NCBI RefSeq assembly: GCF_038003045.1
Contig: NZ_JBBOOK010000002.1
Coordinates: 806,001-870,000, forward strand
Direction of reading: 5' to 3'
Source of the DNA: Sporosarcina sp. FSL W7-1349
GTDB lineage: Bacteria > Bacillota > Bacilli > Bacillales_A > Planococcaceae
DNA: 64,000 nucleotides
The number at the start of each line of letters is the position of its first letter. Position 1 is the first letter of the stretch. Shown here one piece after another: positions 9,189 to 17,809 of this stretch. Position numbers and translations under genes: made by a program. The notes under the pieces were generated by a model, which had not been told where the DNA came from, made no database searches, and saw nothing but the letters and a program-made list of their open reading frames with translations.

Positions 9189-9842
9189 TCACTCATGTCT
9201 AAGTTTTTTTGCTAATCGATTGCCGAACCCTTGGATAATCTGAACAATGATGATCAAAATAATGACCGTCAAGAAAATGACAAACGTGTTGAATCGCTCG
9301 TATCCGTAGGTGATGGCTAGGCTTCCGACGCCGCCACCACCGATGGTTCCTGCCATGGCTGTCGCCCCAATAAGCCCAATTGTCGCGGTTGTCAAAGTCA
9401 ATACCAACGAGCCCATCGCTTCGGGCAAAAGGAAATAACGGATCGTCTGAAACGTAGAGGCGCCTAAGGATTTTGAAAGCTCAATAATGCCTTGCCCCAC
9501 CTCCAACAATGAATTCTCGACTAATCGTGCTATAAACGGAAATATATATACGCAAAGAGGAACAATCGCAGCGGTTGAACCATATGTTTGCCCCACAATA
9601 AATCGTGTCAATGGGGTAATGGCGACCAGTAAAATAATGAATGGAACCGACCTTAAAATATTGATGAAGCCATTCAGTATGGTGAAAAATCCCCGGTTCG
9701 GCTTGATCCCATTTGATCGTGTCATAACCAATAGAATACCTAACGGAACACCGATCAGTGTACCGATCAATAGAGAAACAGATACCATATAAATGGTTTC
9801 ATAAATAGATCGGATAATTAATTCGGTTGACACGCCATTCAT
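9189..9842 (-). CDS. metP: Methionine ABC transporter permease
   Basis: A 217-residue MetI/MetP-type inner-membrane permease with five or six membrane segments. Seen: the EAA loop LSKSLGASTFQTIRYFLLPEA around residues 123-143 that contacts MetN, and glycine-rich GLIGATAMAGTIGGGGVGSLA near 160. The start overlaps the metN stop by four bases, indicating translational coupling. The length fits the family. Confidence 0.93.
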   Translation of the reverse strand: MNGVSTELIIRSIYETIYMVSVSLLIGTLIGVPLGILLVMTRSNGIKPNRGFFTILNGFINILRSVPFIILLVAITPLTRFIVGQTYGSTAAIVPLCVYIFPFIARLVENSLLEVGQGIIELSKSLGASTFQTIRYFLLPEAMGSLVLTLTTATIGLIGATAMAGTIGGGGVGSLAITYGYERFNTFVIFLTVIILIIIVQIIQGFGNRLAKKLRHE

Positions 9843-10861
9843 AGCCTCACCTCTTGTACAGGAATATCCTTTTCTTTCACGTATTGATATACACGGTCAA
9901 TTTCCGTGTCTTCTCCAAAAAACGCCACTGTAAAAATCCCTAACGTTGTCCCTTGAAGTTCTGTCACATTGGCAAAAACAACATTGGATTCGACATCAAA
10001 CTTTTTAGCAAGCTCGTATAATAGGGAATTCGTCGTTGTTTTTCCAAAGAATTTAAATTGGTACACCCTCTTATTCCTCGTCGATTGCCGGAGCTCTTGT
10101 GCGATACTTTGGGGCATCTCATCGTGAATCACGGTCTTTACAAATTCCTTCGTTGTACGATCTTGCGGGTTTCCAAAAACATCAATAACATTTCCGGATT
10201 CAATCACTTGGCCTTGTTCCATAACCGCAACTTTATTGCAGATTTCACGGATTACTTCCATCTCGTGGGTGACAACGAGAATAGTAATATGAAATTCTTC
10301 ATTGATCCGTTTCAATAATTCCAAGATGGAAACAGTCGTTTTCGGATCCAGTGCCGACGTAGCTTCATCACATAACAGAATTTCCGGGTTCGTGACCAAT
10401 GCTCGGGCAATCCCAACCCGCTGTTTTTGTCCACCGGATAATTGGCTTGGATAGCTGTTTTTCTTGTCGGATAATCCAACAAAATCTAAAAGTTCAGCGA
10501 CCCGATTCTGGATTTCTTTTTTGGTCACTTTATTTAAAATAAGGGGGATGGCAATATTATCGAAAACCGTTTTAGACTCCAGCAGATTGAAATGTTGGAA
10601 TATCATACTGATGTTTTTCTTCACCTGTGAAAGTTCATGGTTGGATAAAGCACCTAATTCTTTTTCTTTGACCATCACTTTTCCTGTCGTCGGCACTTCC
10701 AAGGCATTGACCATTCTGAGAAGAGTACTTTTTCCGGCTCCGCTATACCCAATCACTCCATAAATATCCCCTCTTTCAACTTTCAAGGAAACATCGTTTA
10801 AAGCGACCATGCTCTTTCCCTTATGTTTAAATTCTTTATGAATCCCTTGAAACTCTATCAA
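9839..10861 (-). CDS. metN: Methionine ABC transporter ATP-binding protein MetN
   Basis: A 340-residue ATPase. Seen: Walker A GYSGAGKSTLLRM near residue 38, Q-loop FQHFNLLESKTV near 88, signature LSGGQKQRVGIARAL near 142, Walker B ILLCDEATSALDP near 161, H-loop VVTHEM near 198, and a C-terminal NIL domain (about 265-340) that senses intracellular methionine and trans-inhibits transport. First gene of metN-metP-metQ. In many Firmicutes this operon is under an S-box (SAM) riboswitch. The roughly 140 bases upstream here show no S-box or T-box features and are too short for a normal one, so regulation is likely by protein or only by the NIL domain. Confidence 0.94.
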   Translation of the reverse strand: MIEFQGIHKEFKHKGKSMVALNDVSLKVERGDIYGVIGYSGAGKSTLLRMVNALEVPTTGKVMVKEKELGALSNHELSQVKKNISMIFQHFNLLESKTVFDNIAIPLILNKVTKKEIQNRVAELLDFVGLSDKKNSYPSQLSGGQKQRVGIARALVTNPEILLCDEATSALDPKTTVSILELLKRINEEFHITILVVTHEMEVIREICNKVAVMEQGQVIESGNVIDVFGNPQDRTTKEFVKTVIHDEMPQSIAQELRQSTRNKRVYQFKFFGKTTTNSLLYELAKKFDVESNVVFANVTELQGTTLGIFTVAFFGEDTEIDRVYQYVKEKDIPVQEVRL

Positions 10862-11004
10862 AAATAAAAGCCTCCTCTTCAGAAATTAAACCTACTTAAC
10901 TTATAGGAGTTGTTAATTATTATCTTCCTTTTTTTTCTGGTTGTCAATCACTTTTTGAAATAATAACCATTATTGAAAGACTACACTGGGTTGAGCTGAT
11001 AAAT

Positions 11005-11305
11005 ATGGAAGAACTTTTACATCAAATTCTATCGGAAATCAAAGATGGAAATCGGGACAACTCCGGCTTGAGACACGAATGGATAAGCTGGAAACTCGGA
11101 TGGAGAACATGGAATCTAAAATGGATCATTTAACTACCGAAATGCGTAGCAACTTTAAATACTCGACGACAAAATGGACGAGCATAGGGGGCTATTTGAA
11201 ACTATCTCAGGAGAGATAAAAGGGCTCAAAGTGGACATCGCTTATTTAAGTTCCAAAACAGGACGCCACGACATGAAACTGAACAATTTGTTTCACCGAC
11301 TTTAA
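11005..11305 (+). pseudogene. Frameshifted gene for a small coiled-coil protein
   Basis: An ATG at 11005 opens MEELLHQILSEIKDGN, but the protein sense then jumps frame near 11050 (QLRLETRMDKLETRMENMES) and again near 11160 (DDKMDEHRGLFETISGEIKG), ending at TAA 11303-11305 with MKLNNLFHRL. The three pieces join into one roughly 100-residue heptad-rich protein of a kind common in Bacillus (MEELLxQILxEIKxM openings). At least two frameshifts break it, so it is a decayed gene unless the window has sequencing errors. The rest of the 10862-11445 gap holds the metN promoter region and nothing else I can name. Confidence 0.7.
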
Positions 11306-11445
11306 TCCACCTATTTACAATCATTTTCATCACAACTTCCCTAGCGCGTATGCAGATTTATTTGCAGACACGCTTTTTTTATGCAGGACTTTGGCAAACT
11401 ATTCAGAATAGTAATCTACGTAGTGAAAAAAGAGGAGGGACTTCT

Positions 11446-11625
11446 TTGAAGAGTACTATTGAGAAATTGTTGTTAGCCAAGGACGTAAAAGTGAATGCAA
11501 TCGAACTGGAAGCACTGACAAATCAATGGGGAACAATTCAAAGTTTACGGGACGGCCTACGCCATGCGGATGGGAAAGAGCATGATATCGGACTTGTTCA
11601 TCGATTAAAGGAGGAAGTGGAATGA
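11446..11625 (+). CDS. Small GatC/AtzG-like amidase partner protein
   Basis: A 59-residue protein too short for routine gene finders. I start at TTG 11446, after GAGGAGGG. The sequence MKSTIEKLLLAKDVKVNAIE ... LRHADGKEHDIGLVHRLKEE is helical and charged. Its stop overlaps the ATG of the following amidase in an ATGA junction, so the two are translationally coupled. Position, size and coupling resemble GatC with GatA, or AtzG with the amidase AtzE, where the small subunit wraps and stabilises the amidase. Direct sequence similarity to either is weak by eye, so the partner role is inference. Confidence 0.65.
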   Translation: MKSTIEKLLLAKDVKVNAIELEALTNQWGTIQSLRDGLRHADGKEHDIGLVHRLKEEVE

Positions 11626-13043
11626 GCCAAAAATTGAATGAGAAAACCATTACGGAATTAGCTCCTTTGATCGAAAACAAGGAAGTCTCGCCAGTCGACG
11701 TGGCAAATGATGTGTTCGACCAAATCGAGGCACTCAATGAAGAAGTGAATGCGTTCATTTCAATCACAAAAGAAAAGGCTCTCGACCAAGCCCGACTTGC
11801 TGAAAAGGAAATACAGGAAGGCCGTTATCGGGGGCCGCTTCATGGGATTCCGATGGCCATTAAAGATAATATTTATATTGCCAATGAGCCGACTACGATG
11901 GGCTCCAAAATACATCAGGATTTTATTCCGACTGAAAATGCAACGGTCGTCAATCAGCTCGAAAAAGCTGGTGTCGTATTTACCGGTAAGCTGAATTTGC
12001 ATGAATACGCATGGGGAGCTACGAATAATAATCCGCATTTCGGAGCCTGTCGAAATCCATGGGATGTAGAGCGCATTTCCGGAGGGTCTAGCGGCGGTTC
12101 GGGCGTATCGACTGCGACCGATATGACGATTGCCACATTAGGCACCGATACAGGCGGTTCCATTCGCATCCCCTCTTCCTTCTGTGGAATCACCGGGTTA
12201 AAGCCGACCCATGGCTTGGTCAGTAAATATGGTGCATTTCCACTTGCCTGGTCTTTGGATCATATCGGCCCGATGACGAAAAGTGCGAAAGACGCCGCGT
12301 ATGTGCTCGAGGCTATCTCGGGATACGATCCAAAAGATCCGACTTCGGTGCGTGTGAATTCGACCCGCTATTCGAATGAATTGACTGGATCCATCAAAGG
12401 ATTAAAAATTGGAATCAATGAAGACTACTTCTTCCATAATGTCGATTCGGATGTGGAGAAAACTGTCCGCCAGGCGCTTATATCTTTGGAAAAAGAGGGG
12501 GCAGTCGTAGAAATCGTCAAAATTCCTGCCTTGGCGTACGCTGAATTCGCCGAACTAATTACAATCATTACGGAAGCGAGCGCCATCCATCATGATAATC
12601 TTGTTGAAAGGGAGGAGGATTTCGGAGATGACGTCCGTTTCTTGCTGAAACTCGGAGAAATTCCTTCCGGTGTAGACTTCCTGCAAGCACAGCAAATTCG
12701 CATGCAGCTGAATCGCCAATTTAATGACCTTTTCAAACAAGTGGATGTCTTTATTTCACCGACAACCCCTATTTTGACTCCGAAAATCGGACAAGATATC
12801 GTCCAGCTGAACGGTGAGGATGTCGGCTTCCTAGATCATATTATTCGCTTCACGGGGCCGTTCAACTTAACCGGACTGCCGGCGCTTAGCGTTCCATGCG
12901 GTTTTGCGAGGAATCTTCCGGTCGGCATGCAGATTGTCGGTCCAGCTTTCCAAGAGTCACGATTGCTCAATGTAGCTCATGCGTTGGAACAGATCCATCC
13001 GGAATTCCGCCAAACTCCGACAGGAATTGGACAATTGTCGTAA
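11622..13043 (+). CDS. Amidase-signature enzyme, GatA/AtzE-like
   Basis: A 473-residue amidase-signature hydrolase. Seen: the catalytic Lys in GIPMAIKDNIYI near residue 79, the glycine/serine-rich core ERISGGSSGGSGVSTATD near 150 giving the cis-Ser, and the nucleophile Ser in LGTDTGGSIRIPSSFCG near 178, which form the Ser-cisSer-Lys triad, plus a C-terminal FTGPFNLTGLPALSVPCGF. It hydrolyses amide bonds in the cytosol; the substrate is unknown. It lacks gatB and gatC neighbours, so it is not the tRNA amidotransferase copy. It pairs with the upstream 59-residue protein and ends at its own terminator. Confidence 0.9.
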   Translation: MSQKLNEKTITELAPLIENKEVSPVDVANDVFDQIEALNEEVNAFISITKEKALDQARLAEKEIQEGRYRGPLHGIPMAIKDNIYIANEPTTMGSKIHQDFIPTENATVVNQLEKAGVVFTGKLNLHEYAWGATNNNPHFGACRNPWDVERISGGSSGGSGVSTATDMTIATLGTDTGGSIRIPSSFCGITGLKPTHGLVSKYGAFPLAWSLDHIGPMTKSAKDAAYVLEAISGYDPKDPTSVRVNSTRYSNELTGSIKGLKIGINEDYFFHNVDSDVEKTVRQALISLEKEGAVVEIVKIPALAYAEFAELITIITEASAIHHDNLVEREEDFGDDVRFLLKLGEIPSGVDFLQAQQIRMQLNRQFNDLFKQVDVFISPTTPILTPKIGQDIVQLNGEDVGFLDHIIRFTGPFNLTGLPALSVPCGFARNLPVGMQIVGPAFQESRLLNVAHALEQIHPEFRQTPTGIGQLS

Positions 13044-13047
13044 TATG

Positions 13048-13086
13048 AAAATGTTTGCGTGATCAGTCATCGCGCAAGCATTTTTT
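13048..13086 (+). terminator. Hairpin terminator of the amidase unit
   Basis: AAAATGTTTGCGTGAT (13048-13063) pairs almost fully, with two G-T pairs, to ATCGCGCAAGCATTTT, followed by a T-run. Confidence 0.8.
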
Positions 13087-13217
13087 CACGTGGAACTTTT
13101 TCATCTATCTACCTTCCTTAATCTGACCACTAAACTTTAGCCTAATTTGACACTTTTAAAAATGTCAGTTCTCCCTTAATCTAAATTCATAGAATTTCCG
13201 GATAGGGAAGGTGACAG

Positions 13218-13763
13218 ATGATGCAAAAAACAGAGAGTTATTCGCGTACTCGAACGAAAACGTTTGACCTCGTATTGACTGCCGTGTTAGCGGCGCTTGT
13301 ACTTGTGTCAACGATGTTATTGAATATAAGGCTGCCCATGGCGATAAACGGCGGCGGCTTGATTCACCTTGGAACGGCGATGCTTTTCATAGCGTCCATT
13401 TTATTCGGGCCGAAGAAAGGGGCCATCGCCGGGGCGCTTGGCATGGGGCTTTTCGATTTGCTCGGAGGCTATGCGATCTGGGCGCCGATCACGATTGCGG
13501 CGCGCGGTTTGCAAGGCTACGTCGTCGGGAAGATTGCCTGGTCGAACGGCCGCCGAGGCAATAGCTTCGCGTTTAACTTAATCGCGACAGTTGTCTCCAT
13601 CCCTCTAATGGTGGCAGTTTACTATATTGGGGAAGCCATCATGTTCCATAGCCTCATCGTTCCATTGGCGTCCATTCCAGGAGACTTGATTCAAAACTTT
13701 ATCGGACTTGCGATCGCCATTCCGGTTTGCGCGATGTTGAAAAAAACTCCTATCTTTAAATGA
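13218..13763 (+). CDS. ECF transporter S component (substrate-binding membrane subunit)
   Basis: A 181-residue integral membrane protein with about five or six helices. Seen: N-terminal FDLVLTAVLAALVLVSTMLL, then GGGLIHLGTAMLFIASILFGPKKGAIAGALGMGLFDLLGGYAIWAP, whose FGPKxGAIAGxLGxGLxDLL pattern is diagnostic of ECF-type S components. These bind a vitamin or other micronutrient and use shared EcfA1/A2/T energising subunits encoded elsewhere (none lie nearby). The substrate cannot be named. No riboswitch is evident in the 170 bases upstream. Monocistronic. Confidence 0.85.
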   Translation: MMQKTESYSRTRTKTFDLVLTAVLAALVLVSTMLLNIRLPMAINGGGLIHLGTAMLFIASILFGPKKGAIAGALGMGLFDLLGGYAIWAPITIAARGLQGYVVGKIAWSNGRRGNSFAFNLIATVVSIPLMVAVYYIGEAIMFHSLIVPLASIPGDLIQNFIGLAIAIPVCAMLKKTPIFK

Positions 13764-13768
13764 AAACA

Positions 13769-13807
13769 AAAAATGCTTGCGGTGGACGATCTCCCGCAAG
13801 CATTTTT
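13769..13807. terminator. Bidirectional hairpin terminator
   Basis: AAAAATGCTTGCGG (13769-13782) pairs perfectly with the complementary arm ending in CATTTTT at 13807. It serves the ECF S gene on the plus strand and mqo on the minus strand. Confidence 0.85.
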
Positions 13808-13814
13808 CATTTAG

Positions 13815-15308
13815 TTAACTATGAGCCAACTCTTGATTGTGTAAACCAAGGGATTCGGCAGTAGAGGCATGAATCTCTTCCAGAAGATCCGGGTTTTGCA
13901 TTAAGGATTTTCCATAGGAAGGAATCATTTCTTTGATTTTCGGTTCCCACTCTTCCATATGTTGCGGGAAGCATTTAGCAAGTACTTCAAGCATGACATG
14001 GACAGCCGTGGATGCACCTGGAGAAGCACCAAGGAGCGCGGCAACTGTGCCGTTAGCAGCCGTGATGACTTCCGTACCGAATTGAAGGGTCCCTTTGCCT
14101 GCCTCTGTGTCTTTGATGACCTGTACACGTTGGCCTGCAACAACTAGATCCCAATCTTCGCTTTTCGCATTCGGGATGAATTCCCGTAACTCTTCCATGC
14201 GCTGCTCTTTTGACAACATCACTTGCTGAATCAGATATTTTGTCAAAGACATCTCTTTCGCGCCTGCCGCCAACATCGTAAACACATTGCTCGGGTTCAC
14301 AGAAGTGATCAAGTCCATATTGGAGCCCGTTTTTAGGAACTTCGGAGAGAAGCCGGCGAACGGTCCAAAGAGCAATGATTTTTTATTGTCGATGAAGCGT
14401 GTGTCGAGATGCGGCACGGACATCGGTGGAGCACCGACTTTTGCTTTGCCGTACACTTTTGCATGGTGCTGCTCGACGACTTTCGGATTGTTACATACCA
14501 TGAAGATCCCACTGACCGGAAATCCGCCGATATGCTTCGCTTCCGGAACACCTGTCTTCTGTAAAAGGTGCAAGCTTCCACCGCCGCCGCCAATGAAAAC
14601 AAATTTAGCAGTATGGCGATTGATCCCACTGGAGTTGCGCACTTTCAGTTCCCATGCACCGTCGCTCGTCTGTTTAATGTCACTCACTGTATGTTGATAG
14701 TGCAATTCCACGCCCTTGCTCTTCAAGTGGTCAAATAAAATACGCGTCAATGCACCGAAATTGACGTCTGTCCCCGTGTCGATTTTCGTAGCCGCGATTG
14801 GTTCATTCGATTGCCGATCTTGCATAATGAGCGGAATCCATTCCATCAGTTTTTCCGGATTATCGGAGAATTCCATCCCTTGGAACAATGGATTCTTCGT
14901 CATTGCTTCAAAACGTTTCTTCAAAAATTCTACATCGTCTTTCCCTTGGACCATGCTCATATGAGGCAATTGCATAATAAAGTCCTCCGGATTACGGATC
15001 AATTCACTATTGACCAAGTAAGACCAAAACTGCAAAGAAAGCTGAAATTGTTCGTTGATATTGATAGCTTTGCTAATATCAACGGTTCCGTCCGGTTTTT
15101 CGGTCGTGTAATTAAGCTCACATAATGCTGCATGCCCTGTTCCGGCATTATTCCATTCGTTCGAGCTTTCCACTCCTGCATCTTCGAGCTTTTCAAACAC
15201 TGTAATTTTCCAGTCCGGCCTTAATTCTTTCAGCAGTGTCCCCAAAGTCGCACTCATGATTCCAGCACCAATTAAGATAACGTCTGTTTGGGTTTTTCCG
15301 TTGCTCAT
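13815..15308 (-). CDS. mqo: Malate:quinone oxidoreductase
   Basis: A 497-residue peripheral membrane FAD enzyme that oxidises malate to oxaloacetate and feeds electrons to the quinone pool. Seen: N-terminal dinucleotide-binding [41 protein letters not shown] near residue 50 (a hallmark of Mqo), [17 protein letters not shown] near 240, [12 protein letters not shown] near 270 and C-terminal [21 protein letters not shown] prefer the ATG at 15306-15308, 11 bases after AAGG, over the ATG three codons upstream that sits only two bases after it. Monocistronic with a shared terminator downstream. Confidence 0.94.
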   Translation of the reverse strand: MSNGKTQTDVILIGAGIMSATLGTLLKELRPDWKITVFEKLEDAGVESSNEWNNAGTGHAALCELNYTTEKPDGTVDISKAININEQFQLSLQFWSYLVNSELIRNPEDFIMQLPHMSMVQGKDDVEFLKKRFEAMTKNPLFQGMEFSDNPEKLMEWIPLIMQDRQSNEPIAATKIDTGTDVNFGALTRILFDHLKSKGVELHYQHTVSDIKQTSDGAWELKVRNSSGINRHTAKFVFIGGGGGSLHLLQKTGVPEAKHIGGFPVSGIFMVCNNPKVVEQHHAKVYGKAKVGAPPMSVPHLDTRFIDNKKSLLFGPFAGFSPKFLKTGSNMDLITSVNPSNVFTMLAAGAKEMSLTKYLIQQVMLSKEQRMEELREFIPNAKSEDWDLVVAGQRVQVIKDTEAGKGTLQFGTEVITAANGTVAALLGASPGASTAVHVMLEVLAKCFPQHMEEWEPKIKEMIPSYGKSLMQNPDLLEEIHASTAESLGLHNQELAHS

Positions 15309-15490
15309 CTTTACCATATCCTTCTATAGAATTTGCAGAAAAGATGCGGTCACTCTTACTAAGGCGTCATAGCAAGACAAAACATGACTTCTAATCTTTT
15401 CTGTATATTATGACTTTGTGTAGAGTCTCACAAACTTTATATATTATATCACAAATATCGACAAATGTGTGTATAAGTCCGTTTATTTAA

Positions 15491-15564
15491 TTTCCTATTT
15501 TATTATAGCAAAATAGGAAAAATAAAGCCGTACATGTATTTGTTTTCAAATACATGTACGGCTT
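15491..15564. terminator. Two tandem perfect hairpins between mqo and the FAD oxidoreductase gene
   Basis: Hairpin 1 has arms 15491-15501 and 15510-15520 (TTTCCTATTTT with its exact complement, eight-base loop). Hairpin 2 has arms 15525-15542 and 15547-15564, an 18-bp perfect stem with a TTTT loop. Hairpin 2 follows the FAD oxidoreductase stop directly on the minus strand and is most simply its terminator. Hairpin 1 lies next to it, toward the mqo promoter, and its role is unclear. Confidence 0.7.
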
Positions 15565-15568
15565 CAAA

Positions 15569-16129
15569 TTATTTTAATATATCATGGTCTACATAACGCT
15601 CTCCATTTAGTTCACTGATTACATTAATGGCAACCTTTGCTCCGTCTCCGGCAGTAATGATCGTATGCATGCTGACGCCTGCACAAGTGCCGGCTGCCCA
15701 AATTCCTTCTATATTCGTTTTCCCGGCAGCATCCACATCAAAGATGGTTTTAATCCTCGGTTCCGTTCCCGGCTTTGTCTGTAAACCAGCAGCTTCCGCT
15801 AAATCCGTCAGCATCCCAGTCGCCAAAATGATATGTTGGGCCTCGACGACTTGGCCTTCTGTCTCGATTTCAAAGCCATTTTCAGTAGATCTTATGGCAG
15901 TTACGGTTGTATTGATCAACTCGGCTCCAAACTGTTTTGCCTGCTCAATACCGACTGCTACCATATCGGGTCCGGTAATTTCAGCCACCCCATAGTGATT
16001 CTTCAACAACGCCCTTTTTGTTACGCCTTTATCATTATCTAACATAATCGTTTTCTTTCCCGCTTTTGCTGCATATAAGGCAGCGCTGCCTCCAGCCGGC
16101 CCTGCTCCAATTACTGCGATTTCATACAT
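15569..16129 (-). CDS. Short FAD-dependent oxidoreductase, thioredoxin-reductase-like
   Basis: A 186-residue flavoprotein. Seen: the FAD-binding MYEIAVIGAGPAGGSAALYAAKAGK start, the ATG motif LATGMLTD near residue 105 and the C-terminal NIEGIWAAGTCAGVSMHTIITAGDGAKVAI segment that closes the FAD site in thioredoxin reductases. It lacks the inserted NADPH-binding domain and the redox CxxC of true TrxB (full length about 310), so it is a minimal FAD domain. Such short forms occur in Bacillus and have no fixed function. ATG start after GGGGGAGACAGGA; monocistronic. Confidence 0.8.
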   Translation of the reverse strand: MYEIAVIGAGPAGGSAALYAAKAGKKTIMLDNDKGVTKRALLKNHYGVAEITGPDMVAVGIEQAKQFGAELINTTVTAIRSTENGFEIETEGQVVEAQHIILATGMLTDLAEAAGLQTKPGTEPRIKTIFDVDAAGKTNIEGIWAAGTCAGVSMHTIITAGDGAKVAINVISELNGERYVDHDILK

Positions 16130-16231
16130 TCCTGTCTCCCCCTGCTCTCAATTAAGTATGTTACATAATCTCCCTTATAATTATAGTAATAATCGAAACT
16201 TTTTGCATACATACCGCTTGGTGCCAAGCAC

Positions 16232-16260
16232 AAAAAAGAGTCCCATATAAGAGACCTTTC
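16232..16260 (-). terminator. Probable hairpin terminator of the MaoC-like gene
   Basis: On the minus strand a short stem around AAGGTCTC and GGGACTCTT, with one bulge, is followed by TTTTTTG immediately after the MaoC-like stop. Confidence 0.5.
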
Positions 16261-16265
16261 GCATT

Positions 16266-16649
16266 CTATTGTTTTAAAATGACCCCTTCAAAGTTCCCTT
16301 TCAATACCAGTTTTTCATCCTGATTGGTGCATTCAAAGGAGGTTAAAATGGATATCCTGCCATTCTCAGTCTTTTCATATCTCTCAATCGTGACGGCACA
16401 TAGTATAGTATCTCCGGTAAAAACGGGTCTAAAAAACTCAAAATTCATCGTCCGGGCGAGTACATTATGATCGCCGCCCACTTTTGTCGGCAGGGTAGCG
16501 GTCAACAACCCTTGAATGACAAGTCTCCCTTGTTCATCTGGGGTAATATGGTGATCCCCTTCATCACGCGATGCTTTTGTAAACAGTTCAACATCTTCTT
16601 TTGTAAAGGTCCGTTCAAAATGAATAACCTCGCCAACTTGTAAACTCAA
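16266..16649 (-). CDS. MaoC-like hot-dog dehydratase-type protein
   Basis: A 127-residue single hot-dog domain. Seen: LQVGEVIHFERTFTKEDVELFTKASRDEGDHH, where the Asp-x4-His hydratase motif of MaoC proteins would be (DEGDHH), GLLTATLPTKVGG, and FEFFRPVFTGDTI near residue 80, the standard MaoC FxxPVxxGDT strand. These enzymes hydrate enoyl-CoA or act as thioesterases. The start is TTG at 16647-16649 after GGGGGAG. It is followed on the minus strand by the FAD gene and preceded 37 bases upstream by the MBL-fold gene, so MBL-fold and MaoC probably form one operon. Confidence 0.8.
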   Translation of the reverse strand: MSLQVGEVIHFERTFTKEDVELFTKASRDEGDHHITPDEQGRLVIQGLLTATLPTKVGGDHNVLARTMNFEFFRPVFTGDTILCAVTIERYEKTENGRISILTSFECTNQDEKLVLKGNFEGVILKQ

Positions 16650-16686
16650 CCTGAACTCCCCCCAGGAATGAAATCATAGGATCCGA

Positions 16687-17670
16687 TTATGTGAAAATAT
16701 CTTGAGCTTTCCAATCTTTTGGCTTAACGTTCTGATCCATCCAGTTCTTTTCCGGCGCTTTGTATGGAGCAGTGGCGATCAACCGGTCATTATGCCAACT
16801 TGCTGCTCTCGAACGGATTATTTCATCCAGCAAGACCTGAATAAATTCCTCAGGCTGTAATTGAAAGGAATGGCGCGCAAAGTCATGGAACCAACCGCAG
16901 CTGAGCAAGTAAGGAGCAATCTCTTCCTTCGCCATTCCATCTTTCATGATCAAAGTAAATGAAAAAATCCGCTTGCAAGCATGCCAAGCAATTTTCTCCG
17001 GCGATCCAAGCCATTTTTCAAAGCGGCCTCTCGCCGCGTCAATAGCCGCCAAAGGATCATCGATTTGCGGTCCATGCCCTGAATATGCCTGTTGAATTCG
17101 AAGTTTAGACAACCGATCCAGACTTTCCAACGACCGCTGAATCGATGAAACACCTTCCCGGAAAATATTCAGCCACCCAATATCATTGCCGTGGAAGAGA
17201 TCCCCGCAAATCAATGTCTCGGCTTCCGGATCGTATATAGAAATATGTCCCAATGTATGTCCCGGCGTGTGTAAGACTTGCAAAGTTCTGCTTCCTGTAT
17301 GGATTTCGTCATGATCGGAAAGTTTAGTATCGACATGGTAAGGCTCTAAAGGTTGGTCTAGCCATTCTGCTGCGCACGCTTCTTGGTCATGTAAGTTGAT
17401 CAACTCGGCGTCCCATTTGTGAGCCGCAATCCGAGTACCGTAATTTTTTTGGAAATGAAAATTGCCACCTACATGGTCGCTATGATAATGGGTGTTTACA
17501 ATCAAATGCAAATCCTCTGATGCAACGCCTGCTTCTCTGATCAACTGCTCGGTCTCCAGTGCATCACTACCAAAACCAGTATCAATCAGAATGGGTTGCT
17601 GATCGTTGATAAGAACCATATTGGCACTTGGAAATGTCCTTTCAAAGAAAATGACTCCGGATTTCCCCAA
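16687..17670 (-). CDS. MBL-fold metallo-hydrolase
   Basis: A 327-residue metallo-beta-lactamase-fold hydrolase. Seen: LIDTGFGSD near residue 30, the metal motif NTHYHSDHVGG near 60 (HxHxDH), HTPGHTLGHISIYD near 135 (third His), and ICGDLFH near 155 (bridging Asp), then a glyoxalase-II-like helical C-terminal domain containing SGHGPQIDDP. It probably hydrolyses a thioester or similar bond. The start is TTG at 17668-17670, after AAGGAGGG. A sigma-A promoter and an 18-bp TetR-type operator lie just upstream, so this unit is likely repressed by an acyl-CoA- or ligand-responsive TetR protein encoded elsewhere. Confidence 0.87.
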   Translation of the reverse strand: MGKSGVIFFERTFPSANMVLINDQQPILIDTGFGSDALETEQLIREAGVASEDLHLIVNTHYHSDHVGGNFHFQKNYGTRIAAHKWDAELINLHDQEACAAEWLDQPLEPYHVDTKLSDHDEIHTGSRTLQVLHTPGHTLGHISIYDPEAETLICGDLFHGNDIGWLNIFREGVSSIQRSLESLDRLSKLRIQQAYSGHGPQIDDPLAAIDAARGRFEKWLGSPEKIAWHACKRIFSFTLIMKDGMAKEEIAPYLLSCGWFHDFARHSFQLQPEEFIQVLLDEIIRSRAASWHNDRLIATAPYKAPEKNWMDQNVKPKDWKAQDIFT

Positions 17671-17688
17671 AATTTACTCCCTCCTTTA

Positions 17689-17706
17689 TGAACGAACGCT
17701 CACTCA
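17689..17706. promoter_or_regulatory. Predicted TetR-family operator upstream of the MBL-fold gene
   Basis: TGAACGAACGCTCACTCA is an imperfect palindrome lying between the -10 box and the ribosome-binding site. It matches 14 of 18 bases of a second site at 57229-57246 upstream of the PaaI-like gene. The half-site pattern TGAnTGAnCG resembles operators of FadR/PaaR-type TetR repressors. Confidence 0.6.
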
Positions 17707-17711
17707 ATTCC

Positions 17712-17739
17712 ATTATATAGAATTCACTGAAAAATTCAA
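17712..17739 (-). promoter_or_regulatory. Sigma-A promoter of the MBL-fold/MaoC unit
   Basis: On the minus strand TTGAAT (17734-17739) and a perfect TATAAT (17712-17717) are separated by 16 bases. The TetR-type operator begins six bases downstream, a layout suited to repression. Confidence 0.65.
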
Positions 17740-17766
17740 ATAAATTTTCACTGAATTGACCTAAAT

Positions 17767-17806
17767 AAAAACACGCTGACTTCTTTATGAGCAAAGAAGC
17801 CAACGT
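17767..17806 (-). terminator. Hairpin terminator of the isoprenoid-synthase-like gene
   Basis: A stem built on CTTCTTT and AAAGAAG with flanking ACG/CGT pairs, some mismatches, and a T-run on the minus strand, directly after the stop at 17810. Confidence 0.65.
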
Positions 17807-17809
17807 CCT

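Noticed and set aside
10862-11004. S-box (SAM) riboswitch upstream of metN
   Set aside because: Expected for Firmicute metNPQ, but the stretch lacks the conserved AGAG and GCxAC-type core segments and terminator, and is too short.
14287-14697. Plus-strand open frame inside mqo
   Set aside because: It is the antisense shadow of a well-conserved enzyme gene and has no start site signals.
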